DNA of 64,000 nt. Origin: CAXRDE01 sp964229355 (GTDB lineage Bacteria > Cyanobacteriota > Sericytochromatia > UBA7694). The position numbers and the translations under genes are program-made. The number at the start of each line of letters is the position of its first letter. Within the stretch, counting starts at the first letter, position 1. The stretch is from assembly GCA_964229355.1 (NCBI GenBank), contig CAXRDE010000025.1, forward strand, positions 434,001 through 498,000, in the 5' to 3' direction. Shown one piece after another: positions 16,794-24,900 of this stretch. The notes under the pieces were generated by a model that was not told the DNA's origin, ran no database searches, and worked only from the letters and a program-made list of their open reading frames with translations.

Positions 16794-17810
16794 ATGCCCC
16801 ATTTAACCCCCAACAATCGCCCCATTCCCACAAATCCATTCTCTCTCCAACCCACTGCGCCTTCGCTGCAGGACAGTTTACGATCCCCCCTGAGATCCCC
16901 CGCAACCCTGAGCAATAAAAACCATACGGTTCAGCTTTCCCAGGCCCCCCAGGGGGGTGCAGTAGAAAACATTTCTTTTACGGATTGGAACCTCTGGGAT
17001 GATATTGGGTCTGTGTGGAACCAGGCCACGAACGTCATTGCCAAATGGTCGGCCCACACCTTTGCACCTTCTCAACCCACCATTCAAGTCAAACGCAGCC
17101 AGCCCAGTTGGGCCCAGCAGCAATATTCACGTGTGAGCAATTTACTGGCCAACTTCAGTCAAGAAACCCAGAAAACCTGGTCGAGTTTTTCGCACCAGAG
17201 CTCACAATTTTTTAATACCGCCATTGATGAGGCCATTGCCCTCAAAGACAAAGCTGTTGAAAACGTCAAAGGTTTCTTTAACCATATCTATCAGTTCAGT
17301 CAGGGGACTGCCAAAGAAAAACAGGCCAATTGCGGCCCCGCTTCAGCCTTTATTATCGGCAAAAATTTTGGCTTAAGCATGCCCTCCCTGAGCAGTATTC
17401 GGGCCAGCGTCGGAGCCCCTCGGGGCAACGGCAGTGGTGCCTTTGCCATTACCACCGGCCAACTGGGCCGGGCCGTCACCAAACAGGCCGAAAAAGAAGG
17501 CCGCAACATTCGCTTTAGCGAAGACAATCTGGGAACCAATGTAGACAGCACCCTGCGCAAAATGCGCGAGGAACTGGCAAAGGGCAAACAACTGGTATTG
17601 CTCACCAGCAATATTGCCAGCGGCAGTCGGGGACACTACGTGGTCATTAACAAAGTCAACGATGATGGTTCGATTGAGGTCAGCGATCCCCAAAGTCAAA
17701 ACGGCGCGGGCCGCACCCACTCGCGCAGAGAGCTTGAGCAGGCCCTGAAAAAGCGCACCAACACCTATGGCCTGGCCAATACCTTAATCAGTTTTGAAGA
17801 GATTAAATGA
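16794..17810 (+). CDS. C39-like papain-fold peptidase with long N-terminal extension
   Basis: Residues 175-338 form a C39_2-type cysteine peptidase domain: KQANCGPASAFIIGK places the nucleophile at Cys180, and GHYVVINKVNDDGSIEVSDP places the catalytic His at 281 and Asp at 298. Residues 1-170 are low complexity then helical, with no Sec signal peptide, so it is either cytoplasmic or exported by another route. Family members cleave peptide leaders or act as toxins or peptidoglycan/peptide hydrolases. The stop overlaps the start of the EF-hand lipoprotein gene (ATGA), which suggests the pair works together, perhaps with calcium. Confidence 0.78.
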   Translation: MPHLTPNNRPIPTNPFSLQPTAPSLQDSLRSPLRSPATLSNKNHTVQLSQAPQGGAVENISFTDWNLWDDIGSVWNQATNVIAKWSAHTFAPSQPTIQVKRSQPSWAQQQYSRVSNLLANFSQETQKTWSSFSHQSSQFFNTAIDEAIALKDKAVENVKGFFNHIYQFSQGTAKEKQANCGPASAFIIGKNFGLSMPSLSSIRASVGAPRGNGSGAFAITTGQLGRAVTKQAEKEGRNIRFSEDNLGTNVDSTLRKMREELAKGKQLVLLTSNIASGSRGHYVVINKVNDDGSIEVSDPQSQNGAGRTHSRRELEQALKKRTNTYGLANTLISFEEIK

Positions 17811-18358
17811 ACATCAAGCACCTTACCCTCATCGGCCTGAGTCTTCTGCTCGGAGCCTGTCAAGCCCCACCCGTTGCCACCCCGCTCCCCGCGGTGCGCC
17901 CCTTGAATCAACTAAACACGACACGCCAGACAGCCGATGACATCCTGGTGGCGGGGGTTCAGAATATTCGTCTGGCGCGTTTTCAACGGCTTGACCGCAA
18001 TCAGGACAAGCAATTGCTGCGGGATGAAGTCAAAGATCTGGATTTGCGCTTGCCGGGGTTAATCAACGGCTTTCAGGATTATGACAAGGACCAGGACGGG
18101 CGGATTACCCCCCAGGAGTTTTTGCATGAAGGCGTCCTGCGCTTTTATGAGGACTTCTACGGCAGTATTATCGAGGACAATTTCTTTTTAAGCGACCGCA
18201 ACCGCGATCGCGTGCTTACTGATGAAGAGCGCAGTGAATTGAACCAAATGTTGCGGGCCTGGCCTGAACTGCAGGGCGGCGACAGCGACAAAGACGGCAT
18301 GATCGACTACCTGGAATACCTCAAAGCCTATTTGTTCGCGGAAGCCCACAAAGCTTAA
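17807..18358 (+). CDS. lipoprotein with four EF-hand loops
   Basis: A signal peptide ends in lipobox LGAC (Cys18). Four canonical EF-hand loops follow at residues 63-74 (DRNQDKQLLRDE), 93-104 (DKDQDGRITPQE), 130-141 (DRNRDRVLTDEE) and 159-170 (DSDKDGMIDYLE), arranged as two pairs, so this is a surface or periplasmic calcium-binding protein of calmodulin-like layout. Four hands in one bacterial lipoprotein is uncommon. The ATG overlaps the stop of the C39-like peptidase gene by 4 bases. Its end overlaps the oppositely oriented LIM/DA1 gene by 4 bases. Confidence 0.88.
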   Translation: MNIKHLTLIGLSLLLGACQAPPVATPLPAVRPLNQLNTTRQTADDILVAGVQNIRLARFQRLDRNQDKQLLRDEVKDLDLRLPGLINGFQDYDKDQDGRITPQEFLHEGVLRFYEDFYGSIIEDNFFLSDRNRDRVLTDEERSELNQMLRAWPELQGGDSDKDGMIDYLEYLKAYLFAEAHKA

Positions 18359-19629
18359 GGCCGCTTCTTTTTACCCAGCTTTTTAAGCCCTTTTGCGGGC
18401 TTCTCAGTACGAGAGGCTAGCGTGGATTTTGCCCGCACCTGATCCATTTGGGCCTTCACACGGGCCTTGATCTCAGCCAAACGCTGAGCAGAATCTTCGG
18501 CATTGCCCACGGTGCGTTTGACCTCAGAGGTAGCAGCAACAGGCCTCTCGCCAGGTGAAGTGACAGGCGGCAAAGGCATCGTCGCCACATCCTGGACGGT
18601 AGACCCCAAAGACGCCTCCAGGGCGCCGGGTTGCGTCATGGCTTGCAGCAGGTCTGGCCAGCCCAGTCGTTCTAAATGCTGCGCCATCTGTCGGTAACCG
18701 TCGCCATACACCGGGTCAGGATCCGTTTGCAGACGTTGCAATAGCACCTCAGACAATTCGCGCTCTTCAGCGGTGGCGGCCCGGTTATACATCAGTGCGG
18801 TAGCCAGGTTACAAAAGCCTTCCACCTGGGGAGGGCTCAGATGCTTGAGGCCCTGCTCATGAATCCACACGTGCAATAACTCATGAGCCAGAACCCCCAT
18901 AAAGGCCAGGCGCGGCATGCCGTTCAACACATGAATACTGTGCTCCAGAATGAGACCATACTGGGGAATATGGCGCTGGGCCGTACGGGTGTATCCGTGA
19001 ATGTTTCCCGTGGCTGAGACGCGCATGCGTTCATTGACCAGTGCTTGTTCAGCATACATTTCGACTTTGACATAATCAGGAATATATGCAAAGCCCACGG
19101 CATTGAGATGCAGTAAGACCTCTTGCTTGGCCCGCTGAATCTGAGCGGGAGTCACCACCTCGCTGGCCTGACAAATCTCACACACCTGTCGCTGATCCGC
19201 CAACGCTTTGGCCTGATCCGCCCGACATAAACGGGCGCACACATGGCATTGCACCGTGATTACCGCACCGTGCTCTGAATGGGCCTTGCGCTGCCAGGGA
19301 TCTTGCAAATAAGCACCTGAGATGACTTCTGCACACAGGGCACACTGAAGTTGGTGAAGCGCCTGATAACAGGCCTGATGGTAGGGCCCTGCGGCATCTT
19401 TAACGTAGGGCCCTTCAATAACGGCCTGACACTGCTGACAATGCAAACCAAACATGCGCTGGTAACACGCCGGATGGTAAAGCCGCTCTTTTTTATGTTG
19501 AAAACTTCGCTCAAGGGGCTTTTTACACCCGTCACACACAAAACACTGGGCATGAAGCTGCATGCCCGCTGCCCGCACACATTGGGCAGGCAGCCTTTTT
19601 TTGCAACGGGTACAGAGCGAAGCACTCAT
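18355..19629 (-). CDS. LIM-domain protein with DA1-like zinc metallopeptidase domain
   Basis: The 424-residue product starts with zinc-finger pairs typical of LIM domains: CTRCKK (Cys6, Cys9), HAQCFVCDGC, YHPACY, then a second set (LHCQQC, YHQACY, LQCALC), and further CxxC pairs to about 153. Residues about 160-300 match the DA1-like peptidase family known from plants: AHELLHVWIHE, giving the HExxH site at 249-253, followed by LSPPQVEGFCNLAT with Glu270 as likely third zinc ligand. The tail is Lys-rich with coiled-coil tendency. In plants DA1 is a ubiquitin-activated peptidase, and the substrate here is unknown. No ribosome binding site is seen. The start lies 7 bases after the nfuA stop, so coupled translation is likely. 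Confidence 0.83.
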   Translation of the reverse strand: MSASLCTRCKKRLPAQCVRAAGMQLHAQCFVCDGCKKPLERSFQHKKERLYHPACYQRMFGLHCQQCQAVIEGPYVKDAAGPYHQACYQALHQLQCALCAEVISGAYLQDPWQRKAHSEHGAVITVQCHVCARLCRADQAKALADQRQVCEICQASEVVTPAQIQRAKQEVLLHLNAVGFAYIPDYVKVEMYAEQALVNERMRVSATGNIHGYTRTAQRHIPQYGLILEHSIHVLNGMPRLAFMGVLAHELLHVWIHEQGLKHLSPPQVEGFCNLATALMYNRAATAEERELSEVLLQRLQTDPDPVYGDGYRQMAQHLERLGWPDLLQAMTQPGALEASLGSTVQDVATMPLPPVTSPGERPVAATSEVKRTVGNAEDSAQRLAEIKARVKAQMDQVRAKSTLASRTEKPAKGLKKLGKKKRP

Positions 19630-19636
19630 GTTTAAC

Positions 19637-20242
19637 TTAAGAGGCGGCGCCCGCAGGCGTGCCCTGACCGGGTTTGGGTTTAAAGTAAGGGTTATCGCCC
19701 TGGGCATGGTCAGTAGAGTCAATCACGTCCGTAATACCGGGGATGGTGTCTTTGATGAGTTTTTCGACCCCTTGTTTTAAGGTGACATCCGCCATACCAC
19801 AGCCCTGACAGCCACCGCCAAAGTGCACGTAAGCCTTGCCATCTTTGACTTCATACAGTTCTAAAAAGCCGCCATGAGCCGCCAGCGATGGGCTAATTTG
19901 TTGGTCAATCAGCTCTTGCACTTGCTTTTCTACATCGTTCGACCACACAGGCACATTGGGGTTGGTGACCTTAAAGCCACCGCCGTACATGTCGTCCACA
20001 AACTCAATGCGTGCACCGGTGACTTTTTTCTCATCAGCAGTATCAATTAAAATGCGAATGCCTTCAGAAACATGCTCTAAATCGCTCGGTTTTTCAAAAC
20101 CGGGTTCCACCAGCGAAAGCTTGTGTTGATAGCCTTCTGCTGTACGACCGGTAATGCGAATGCGCAGGGCGCTGGCACTTTTATCTTCATGGTCCAGCAT
20201 GGCTTTGATTTTATCCCGCGCAGAAGCGTCAATGGTAATCAT
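19637..20242 (-). CDS. nfuA: NfuA-type Fe-S cluster carrier
   Basis: The 201-residue protein has the NfuA layout: a degenerate A-type carrier domain (residues 1-95, with GGGFKVTNPN but without its cysteines) joined to a NifU-like domain (105-180) with the cluster motif GGGCQGCGM, Cys145 and Cys148. NfuA receives 4Fe-4S clusters from the assembly machinery and hands them to target enzymes. AAGGA lies 8 bases before the ATG. The C-terminal tail after the NifU domain is Pro/Gly-rich. It has its own promoter and leads into the LIM/DA1 gene. Confidence 0.92.
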   Translation of the reverse strand: MITIDASARDKIKAMLDHEDKSASALRIRITGRTAEGYQHKLSLVEPGFEKPSDLEHVSEGIRILIDTADEKKVTGARIEFVDDMYGGGFKVTNPNVPVWSNDVEKQVQELIDQQISPSLAAHGGFLELYEVKDGKAYVHFGGGCQGCGMADVTLKQGVEKLIKDTIPGITDVIDSTDHAQGDNPYFKPKPGQGTPAGAAS

Positions 20243-20275
20243 GGTAAGTATCCTTTTGTTGAGGTGTTTATTCCC

Positions 20276-20281
20276 AGTATA
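20276..20281 (-). promoter_or_regulatory. nfuA -10 element
   Basis: The minus strand reads TATACT here, about 34 bases before the nfuA ATG and directly after the terminator of the upstream operon. No clear -35 hexamer is visible. Confidence 0.5.
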
Positions 20282-20303
20282 ACAAAACCGACAACTTGGT
20301 CGG
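20281..20303 (-). terminator. intrinsic terminator of the 25.4-20.3 kb operon
   Basis: On the minus strand CCGAC and GTCGG pair around a 6-base loop and are followed by TTTTGTT. It sits 19 bases after the tiny membrane-protein gene and separates that operon from nfuA. Confidence 0.72.
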
Positions 20304-20321
20304 AATTCATTAGACGGGGAT

Positions 20322-20483
20322 TCATTTCAATTTTTTCTGGCGGCTGCGCTCCAGCTCGCTCAAAAACAAATGGGTACGCAAACGCTCTGCCTGCTTTTGT
20401 TTGTGTAGACGTTTACGCAATAAAAGTAAGCCCCACACACAAACGCCCAAACCCATTGCCCCAATCCAAAATGTCCATGCCAT
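20322..20483 (-). CDS. tiny single-pass membrane protein
   Basis: This 53-residue frame, below usual cut-offs, encodes MAWTFWIGAMGLGVCVWGLL and then a strongly basic tail (RKRLHKQKQAERLRTH). The pattern is one transmembrane helix with the tail in the cytoplasm. It starts 13 bases after the peptidoglycan-binding-domain gene, has GAGG upstream, and is the last gene before a terminator, so it belongs to that operon. Function unknown. Confidence 0.6.
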   Translation of the reverse strand: MAWTFWIGAMGLGVCVWGLLLLRKRLHKQKQAERLRTHLFLSELERSRQKKLK

Positions 20484-20496
20484 ACGCTTTAAAACC

Positions 20497-21615
20497 TCAA
20501 TGGGGGTGAAGATGGGCCATCAATGCTTCAAAGGAAGGCATCGTATCAACGCCCTTTTCCGTATTGAAGGGAAAGCCCTTAAGGGAAGATGACTCAAAAA
20601 ACGACAGTACAAACTTACGCACCCGTTGCCGCTGTTGCTGGCACCAGTTCTCGCGTAAAACCCATTGGTTCAGCTGGGTCAAGGTCAAGTAATCGGTTTG
20701 ACCTGTGGCTTCAAGGTCCTGGGCAGCCTGGAACTGCTTTAAGGCCATAAAGGTCTCCAAATCAAAACGGCCGCTAACTTTAAGGGGATATCCCAGGTGA
20801 GACAAAAGTTTTTGCAAGCACTCCACCTCAGCCCCCTGGTGCACAATATGGGCCAGACCGGGTGTGCCCATACAGGCTTGAAAATATGCCCAGGGAACCA
20901 CCGCGTCAACAGCACTCAAAGATGCAAAAAATGCCGCATCAGCCCCTTGCTGAAGCAGAGCTTGCACCTGGATACGGAGCCGCTCCAGACGCTCATGCAT
21001 CTCTGCGGGCATTTCCGTGCCTAAAGCCAACAGCCAGTCGTGACGGGCGGCATCCAACACCCCTTGAAAACGCTCACGGGCCTGTTGCACCCGGCGCCAG
21101 TGCAAAAGATGCTGATTCAAAACCGGGCGGGTTTTGGCATCTAAAACGCCGCTACTGGGCAGACGGGCCTGTCGCTGCCATTGGCGCAAGGCCTGTTGGG
21201 TCTGCGCGTCAAAGCGGCCCGAATCCGACAGCTCAAAACCCGAGAAAGCGAGAAACTGCTGCAAACACTGTACCTCAGGCCCTTCAGAAATCCAGACAGA
21301 CGGAGGGTTTGATTTCAGGGGTCCCAGGTCTTGCGTGAGCACCTGAATATATTCCGCCTGACGGGTATCTACCGGTTTTTCGACCGCTCGTTGGGCAAAG
21401 AGATTGGGTTCAGAGGCCCCCCATTGCTGCACCCGCTGACGGGATTGCTGTAGTTTTTGCTGGAGTCTCTGGGTTAAGCGCTGACTTTTTTGTGTGATTT
21501 CATCCCGGGGCTGGGTGCTCTTCAGATAATCCTGAATCTCTTGCAAGGTCTGCAAAAGCGACTCTGCTTCTGCCAGCTGGGGGGGCGTGGGGACATAGGG
21601 CTTTTTAACAGCCAT
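20497..21615 (-). CDS. protein with two peptidoglycan-binding-like domains
   Basis: The 372-residue product has an N-terminal coiled coil (about 10-65, Gln/Leu-rich), then two PG_binding_1-like units. The first (about 108-168) contains GPEVQCLQQFLAFSGF, SGRFDAQTQQALRQWQ and SGVLDAKTRPVL. The second (about 262-320) contains GAEVECLQKLLSHLGY, SGRFDLETFMALKQFQ and TGQTDYLTLTQLNQ. A helical spacer joins them. No signal peptide or catalytic domain is visible, unusual for a wall-binding protein, so it may be exported by a non-Sec route or act on another ligand. It sits 2 bases after the 125-residue protein gene. Confidence 0.78.
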   Translation of the reverse strand: MAVKKPYVPTPPQLAEAESLLQTLQEIQDYLKSTQPRDEITQKSQRLTQRLQQKLQQSRQRVQQWGASEPNLFAQRAVEKPVDTRQAEYIQVLTQDLGPLKSNPPSVWISEGPEVQCLQQFLAFSGFELSDSGRFDAQTQQALRQWQRQARLPSSGVLDAKTRPVLNQHLLHWRRVQQARERFQGVLDAARHDWLLALGTEMPAEMHERLERLRIQVQALLQQGADAAFFASLSAVDAVVPWAYFQACMGTPGLAHIVHQGAEVECLQKLLSHLGYPLKVSGRFDLETFMALKQFQAAQDLEATGQTDYLTLTQLNQWVLRENWCQQQRQRVRKFVLSFFESSSLKGFPFNTEKGVDTMPSFEALMAHLHPH

Positions 21616-21617
21616 AC

Positions 21618-21995
21618 CTAAAAGTCCACCCGCCCAATATAGGTGTAATGGGATAACTCAAAACAAGCCCCGTTAGCCACCGTGACCCAATCTTCTAGGG
21701 TGCCCACCGCAGCAAAGTCAGCGGCATAGCGACTCAGGCTTTCGGGCTTCATCGAGAATCCAAAATGAAAGGGCGGGCGCTCGTGTAAACCCGTTAAGCC
21801 GGGAAAAAAAGCCGCTAAGGCAGACACCTCTTCAGCCCGTGTCAACGCCAGATGAAGCTCCACATGATAGGGTTGGCGCTCGGCTTCAAACAGCACCTTC
21901 AAGGTGGCACCCTCAAGGGTTAAGAGCATCCCTTGAAAGGCACAGGTCATTTCTCCGGTCAGCTTTAAGCGCACATGACTGATTTGTTCGGCCAT
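21618..21995 (-). CDS. small unknown protein in the coiled-coil operon
   Basis: The 125-residue product has no signal, membrane segment or recognised domain. It looks like a compact alpha/beta protein with alternating strand-like segments (HVRLKLTGEMTCAFQGMLLTL, YHVELHLALT) and ends in YIGRVDF. The gene begins 3 bases after the stop of the 1122-residue protein and ends 2 bases before the next start. Tight packing between two large proteins suits a chaperone or adaptor, which is only inference. Confidence 0.6.
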   Translation of the reverse strand: MAEQISHVRLKLTGEMTCAFQGMLLTLEGATLKVLFEAERQPYHVELHLALTRAEEVSALAAFFPGLTGLHERPPFHFGFSMKPESLSRYAADFAAVGTLEDWVTVANGACFELSHYTYIGRVDF

Positions 21996-21998
21996 ACG

Positions 21999-24900
21999 CT
22001 AGTGCCCTCCCCCGCCCTGGCGGTGCAAGAGATCTTCAAAAAAGGTGCCCGTTAAATACTTCTCAGCATCGGCCAGGGCGCGGGCCAGGGTTTCGCTATC
22101 GCTGAGGCCCCCGAGCTCTGGATGCTTCGCCCGTAAATCTTTGAGGGTACCATGGGTATAATCAAAGAGTTTTTTGTCCTGAGACAGGGCGGGCTCGGTG
22201 GCGAATTGCTGGAGCATTTCTGCCCCAGAGGCCTGCTTCATGCCCGGCTTAAGATCCTGCATAATACTCATAAATTGGTTGGCTTTGTAGTCATTGGATT
22301 TATACTTGGCCACCACCACGCCTACTTCTGCTTCAAAGCCCACATTCCAGCGGCCTTGTAAAGGAATGGGCCCCGCGGGAATTTGAAAGCGACCGGCTTT
22401 ATTCCCGGCAGCTTCATAAGCGGCTTCCACCGCTGCATACTGAAATTTATTGTCGGAATAGACCGCTTCTAGCCCCACCAGGAATTCATGGTGGAAGTTG
22501 CCGCCGCCGTGATGGCCATCAGCGGCGTGACCAATGGTATGTAAATCTTTGGCCTGGGTGGCCGTGGCCTGGGCCCATTGTTTTTCGAGCAAGGCCACCA
22601 CAAAGGCCGTATTGAGACCCGCCGCAGGATCAATAGCCCCCACAGTATCCACAATTTTACCGGCAATTTGGTTCAAGGTTTCTTTGCCAATGGACTGACT
22701 CAAAGACGCACCTTTCTTGAGCAGCTTGCCCACATCACCGGGGGGAATCGAAATATAGAAGCCATAACGTTCTTTATTGTGCCCTGAAGGCTCTCCGTTG
22801 GGGCCCAGGGCTTCAGAACTCTGCACATTGACCTTTACCCCGTAATGGCCCACATTAAACTGTCCCATTTTGGTGGTTTCGCGGGACTGCACGGTGTGAC
22901 CGTTTTCTTGATAGGTTTGCACATTGGTTTCGGTTTTGCCCTTTATGGTCAAGGCGCCATGGCCATGGCCATCGTCCCCCAGGGCCAGGTTACCCTGCCA
23001 ACTGGTTTTGTCATTGCTGATGGTGTGTTCGTCGATGGCTTTGTCTACCCGTTGCTCGGTAGCCATCAGCTCTTGCTTACGCAAGGCCAACTCCTGGGTC
23101 AGGGTTTTGATTTTTTCAGGGTCCACATTGCTAAACAAGCCCGGATTCATGGCGTTTTGTAAAGCGTCTTCTAAAACACCCACCTGCATGCCCAACTCCA
23201 ATTGCTGGTTCACATCGGCCACAAAGGCTTTGGTTTCATCCATGGTGTTAAAAGCAATACCACGACTCAGTAAGGTTTCGCTGTACTTGGCTTCAAAATC
23301 CATGAGGTAGGGAATTTTGACTTTGGCTTCTGCAATAAAGTCCAGATCAAAGGTGGCCGAGTAAGTGGGCCCCACCCCAAAGTCTTTGCCAATGCGCGCG
23401 GTGCCCTCAACGCCCACCCCCGCGTAAGCACCAAATTCTTCTGTGCCCACGCCGAGGCCCGCACTGATCGAAAAGCTTACCTGGGCATGGGTGCCGTAGG
23501 CCATTTTATCGTCAGCAAACTTGCTGAAAGCGTCTACGGTGCGCTCAATGGTTTTTTGCTTTTCGGCTTTGGCCTCTGCAATGGCATCCTGCAGGTTTGA
23601 GATTTTAGCATCCACGGCTCCCCGGGTGGCCATATCGCCCTGGGCATAGGCGGTGACTTTTTTATCGAGACCGGTCAGTGACATAAATTCTTGTTTTGAA
23701 ATCAGGGGACCCACCTGTTTGCCCAATTCACCGATCAGGTGCTCTCTCACCTCTTGCAACACTTCAATGGCCTGGGCCGGATCATCTAGCTTTAAGGCTT
23801 CCAGAGTGGCCAGCTCTTTTTGCAATAATTGTTTGGCGCTGTCATTGGCGGTGGAGGAGCTCTCGTACGTGGTTATCAAGCCCTTCATACCCGTAATCAT
23901 GTTGCCACGGATTTCGCCCAATTTCGCTTTCAACGCCTCTGCACTGGCCAGGTCTTTATAAGGCTGCTGGGCTTGTCTTTGAGCAGCCTGAATGATTTCA
24001 TTTAAAGACTGAGGGCCGTGCCCCGAAGCCCCATGGGTTTTGCCCATATGCTCCAGTTGATCTTGCAAAACTTGCAGATCGCCAGTGGCCTGCCCCAGCT
24101 TTTGGGCCATGGCATTCACCGAAGAAGTACGTACTTTTTCTTCACGCACGATGGTTTGTACTTCGCCGAGGCGCTTTAAGCCGGTAATTTTAGCTGAAGA
24201 CAATTGCGTGGAACGATCTGCCAGCAGGCTATAGGTGGACAGGGCCGCCTGCTTTTTCTCTTGCAATTGTTGCAGTTCAGGGTCTGCCGCCAATGTTTTG
24301 TCGAGGATGGTGGCATTGTGAAGCTGTTCTTCAGGTTGGCCAGCCAATTCAGGGCGCTGGGCCAGAATCCGCTGTTGAATGTTCGCGTCAAGACTTGCCA
24401 GCTGCTGTTCAAGGGCAGGCAACACCTGCTCATTTAAGGTTTGAATGTGGCCGTCCACTTCTTTGACCGCATCTTCAATACGGCCAAAAATGCGACCCTG
24501 AGCGCCCACTTTACCGCCTGCACCGCCACCCATTTCAGAGTAGCTTAGCTCTAAATCGTGAATAGAGGCATCGAACTCAGCGTTTAAGCCGTCCAAATTG
24601 TCGGCAATGGTGGTAAATTGCGCGTCAGGTGAACCCGCTTGCGCTGTGCCCAATAAGCTAATTTGACCGTAATCCGTGCGGGGCAAAGGCTTGCCGTCCA
24701 GGCGCTGCATCACGTCTTCCACCATGGCATCTAAGGTGGCGATATCCTCAGCGCCAATGGCACTGGTCCCCACCTCCATATAATGGACCTTATCTCCCCC
24801 CTGAAAGCCCTTTACCGTGTGCAGTTTATTGACAATCGCCGCGAGGTCTTGCTTCTGGGTGGCCGTCAACAGACCAAATTTTTCAAGCATGACGGCGTCC

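Noticed and set aside
18385..18402. Small hairpin AAGCCC/GGGCTT at the convergent end of the EF-hand and LIM genes
   Set aside because: It lies within the coding end of the LIM/DA1 gene and lacks a T-run on either strand.
20123..20509. Forward frame opposite nfuA and the tiny membrane protein
   Set aside because: It is a shadow of two genes with better support and lacks a start signal.
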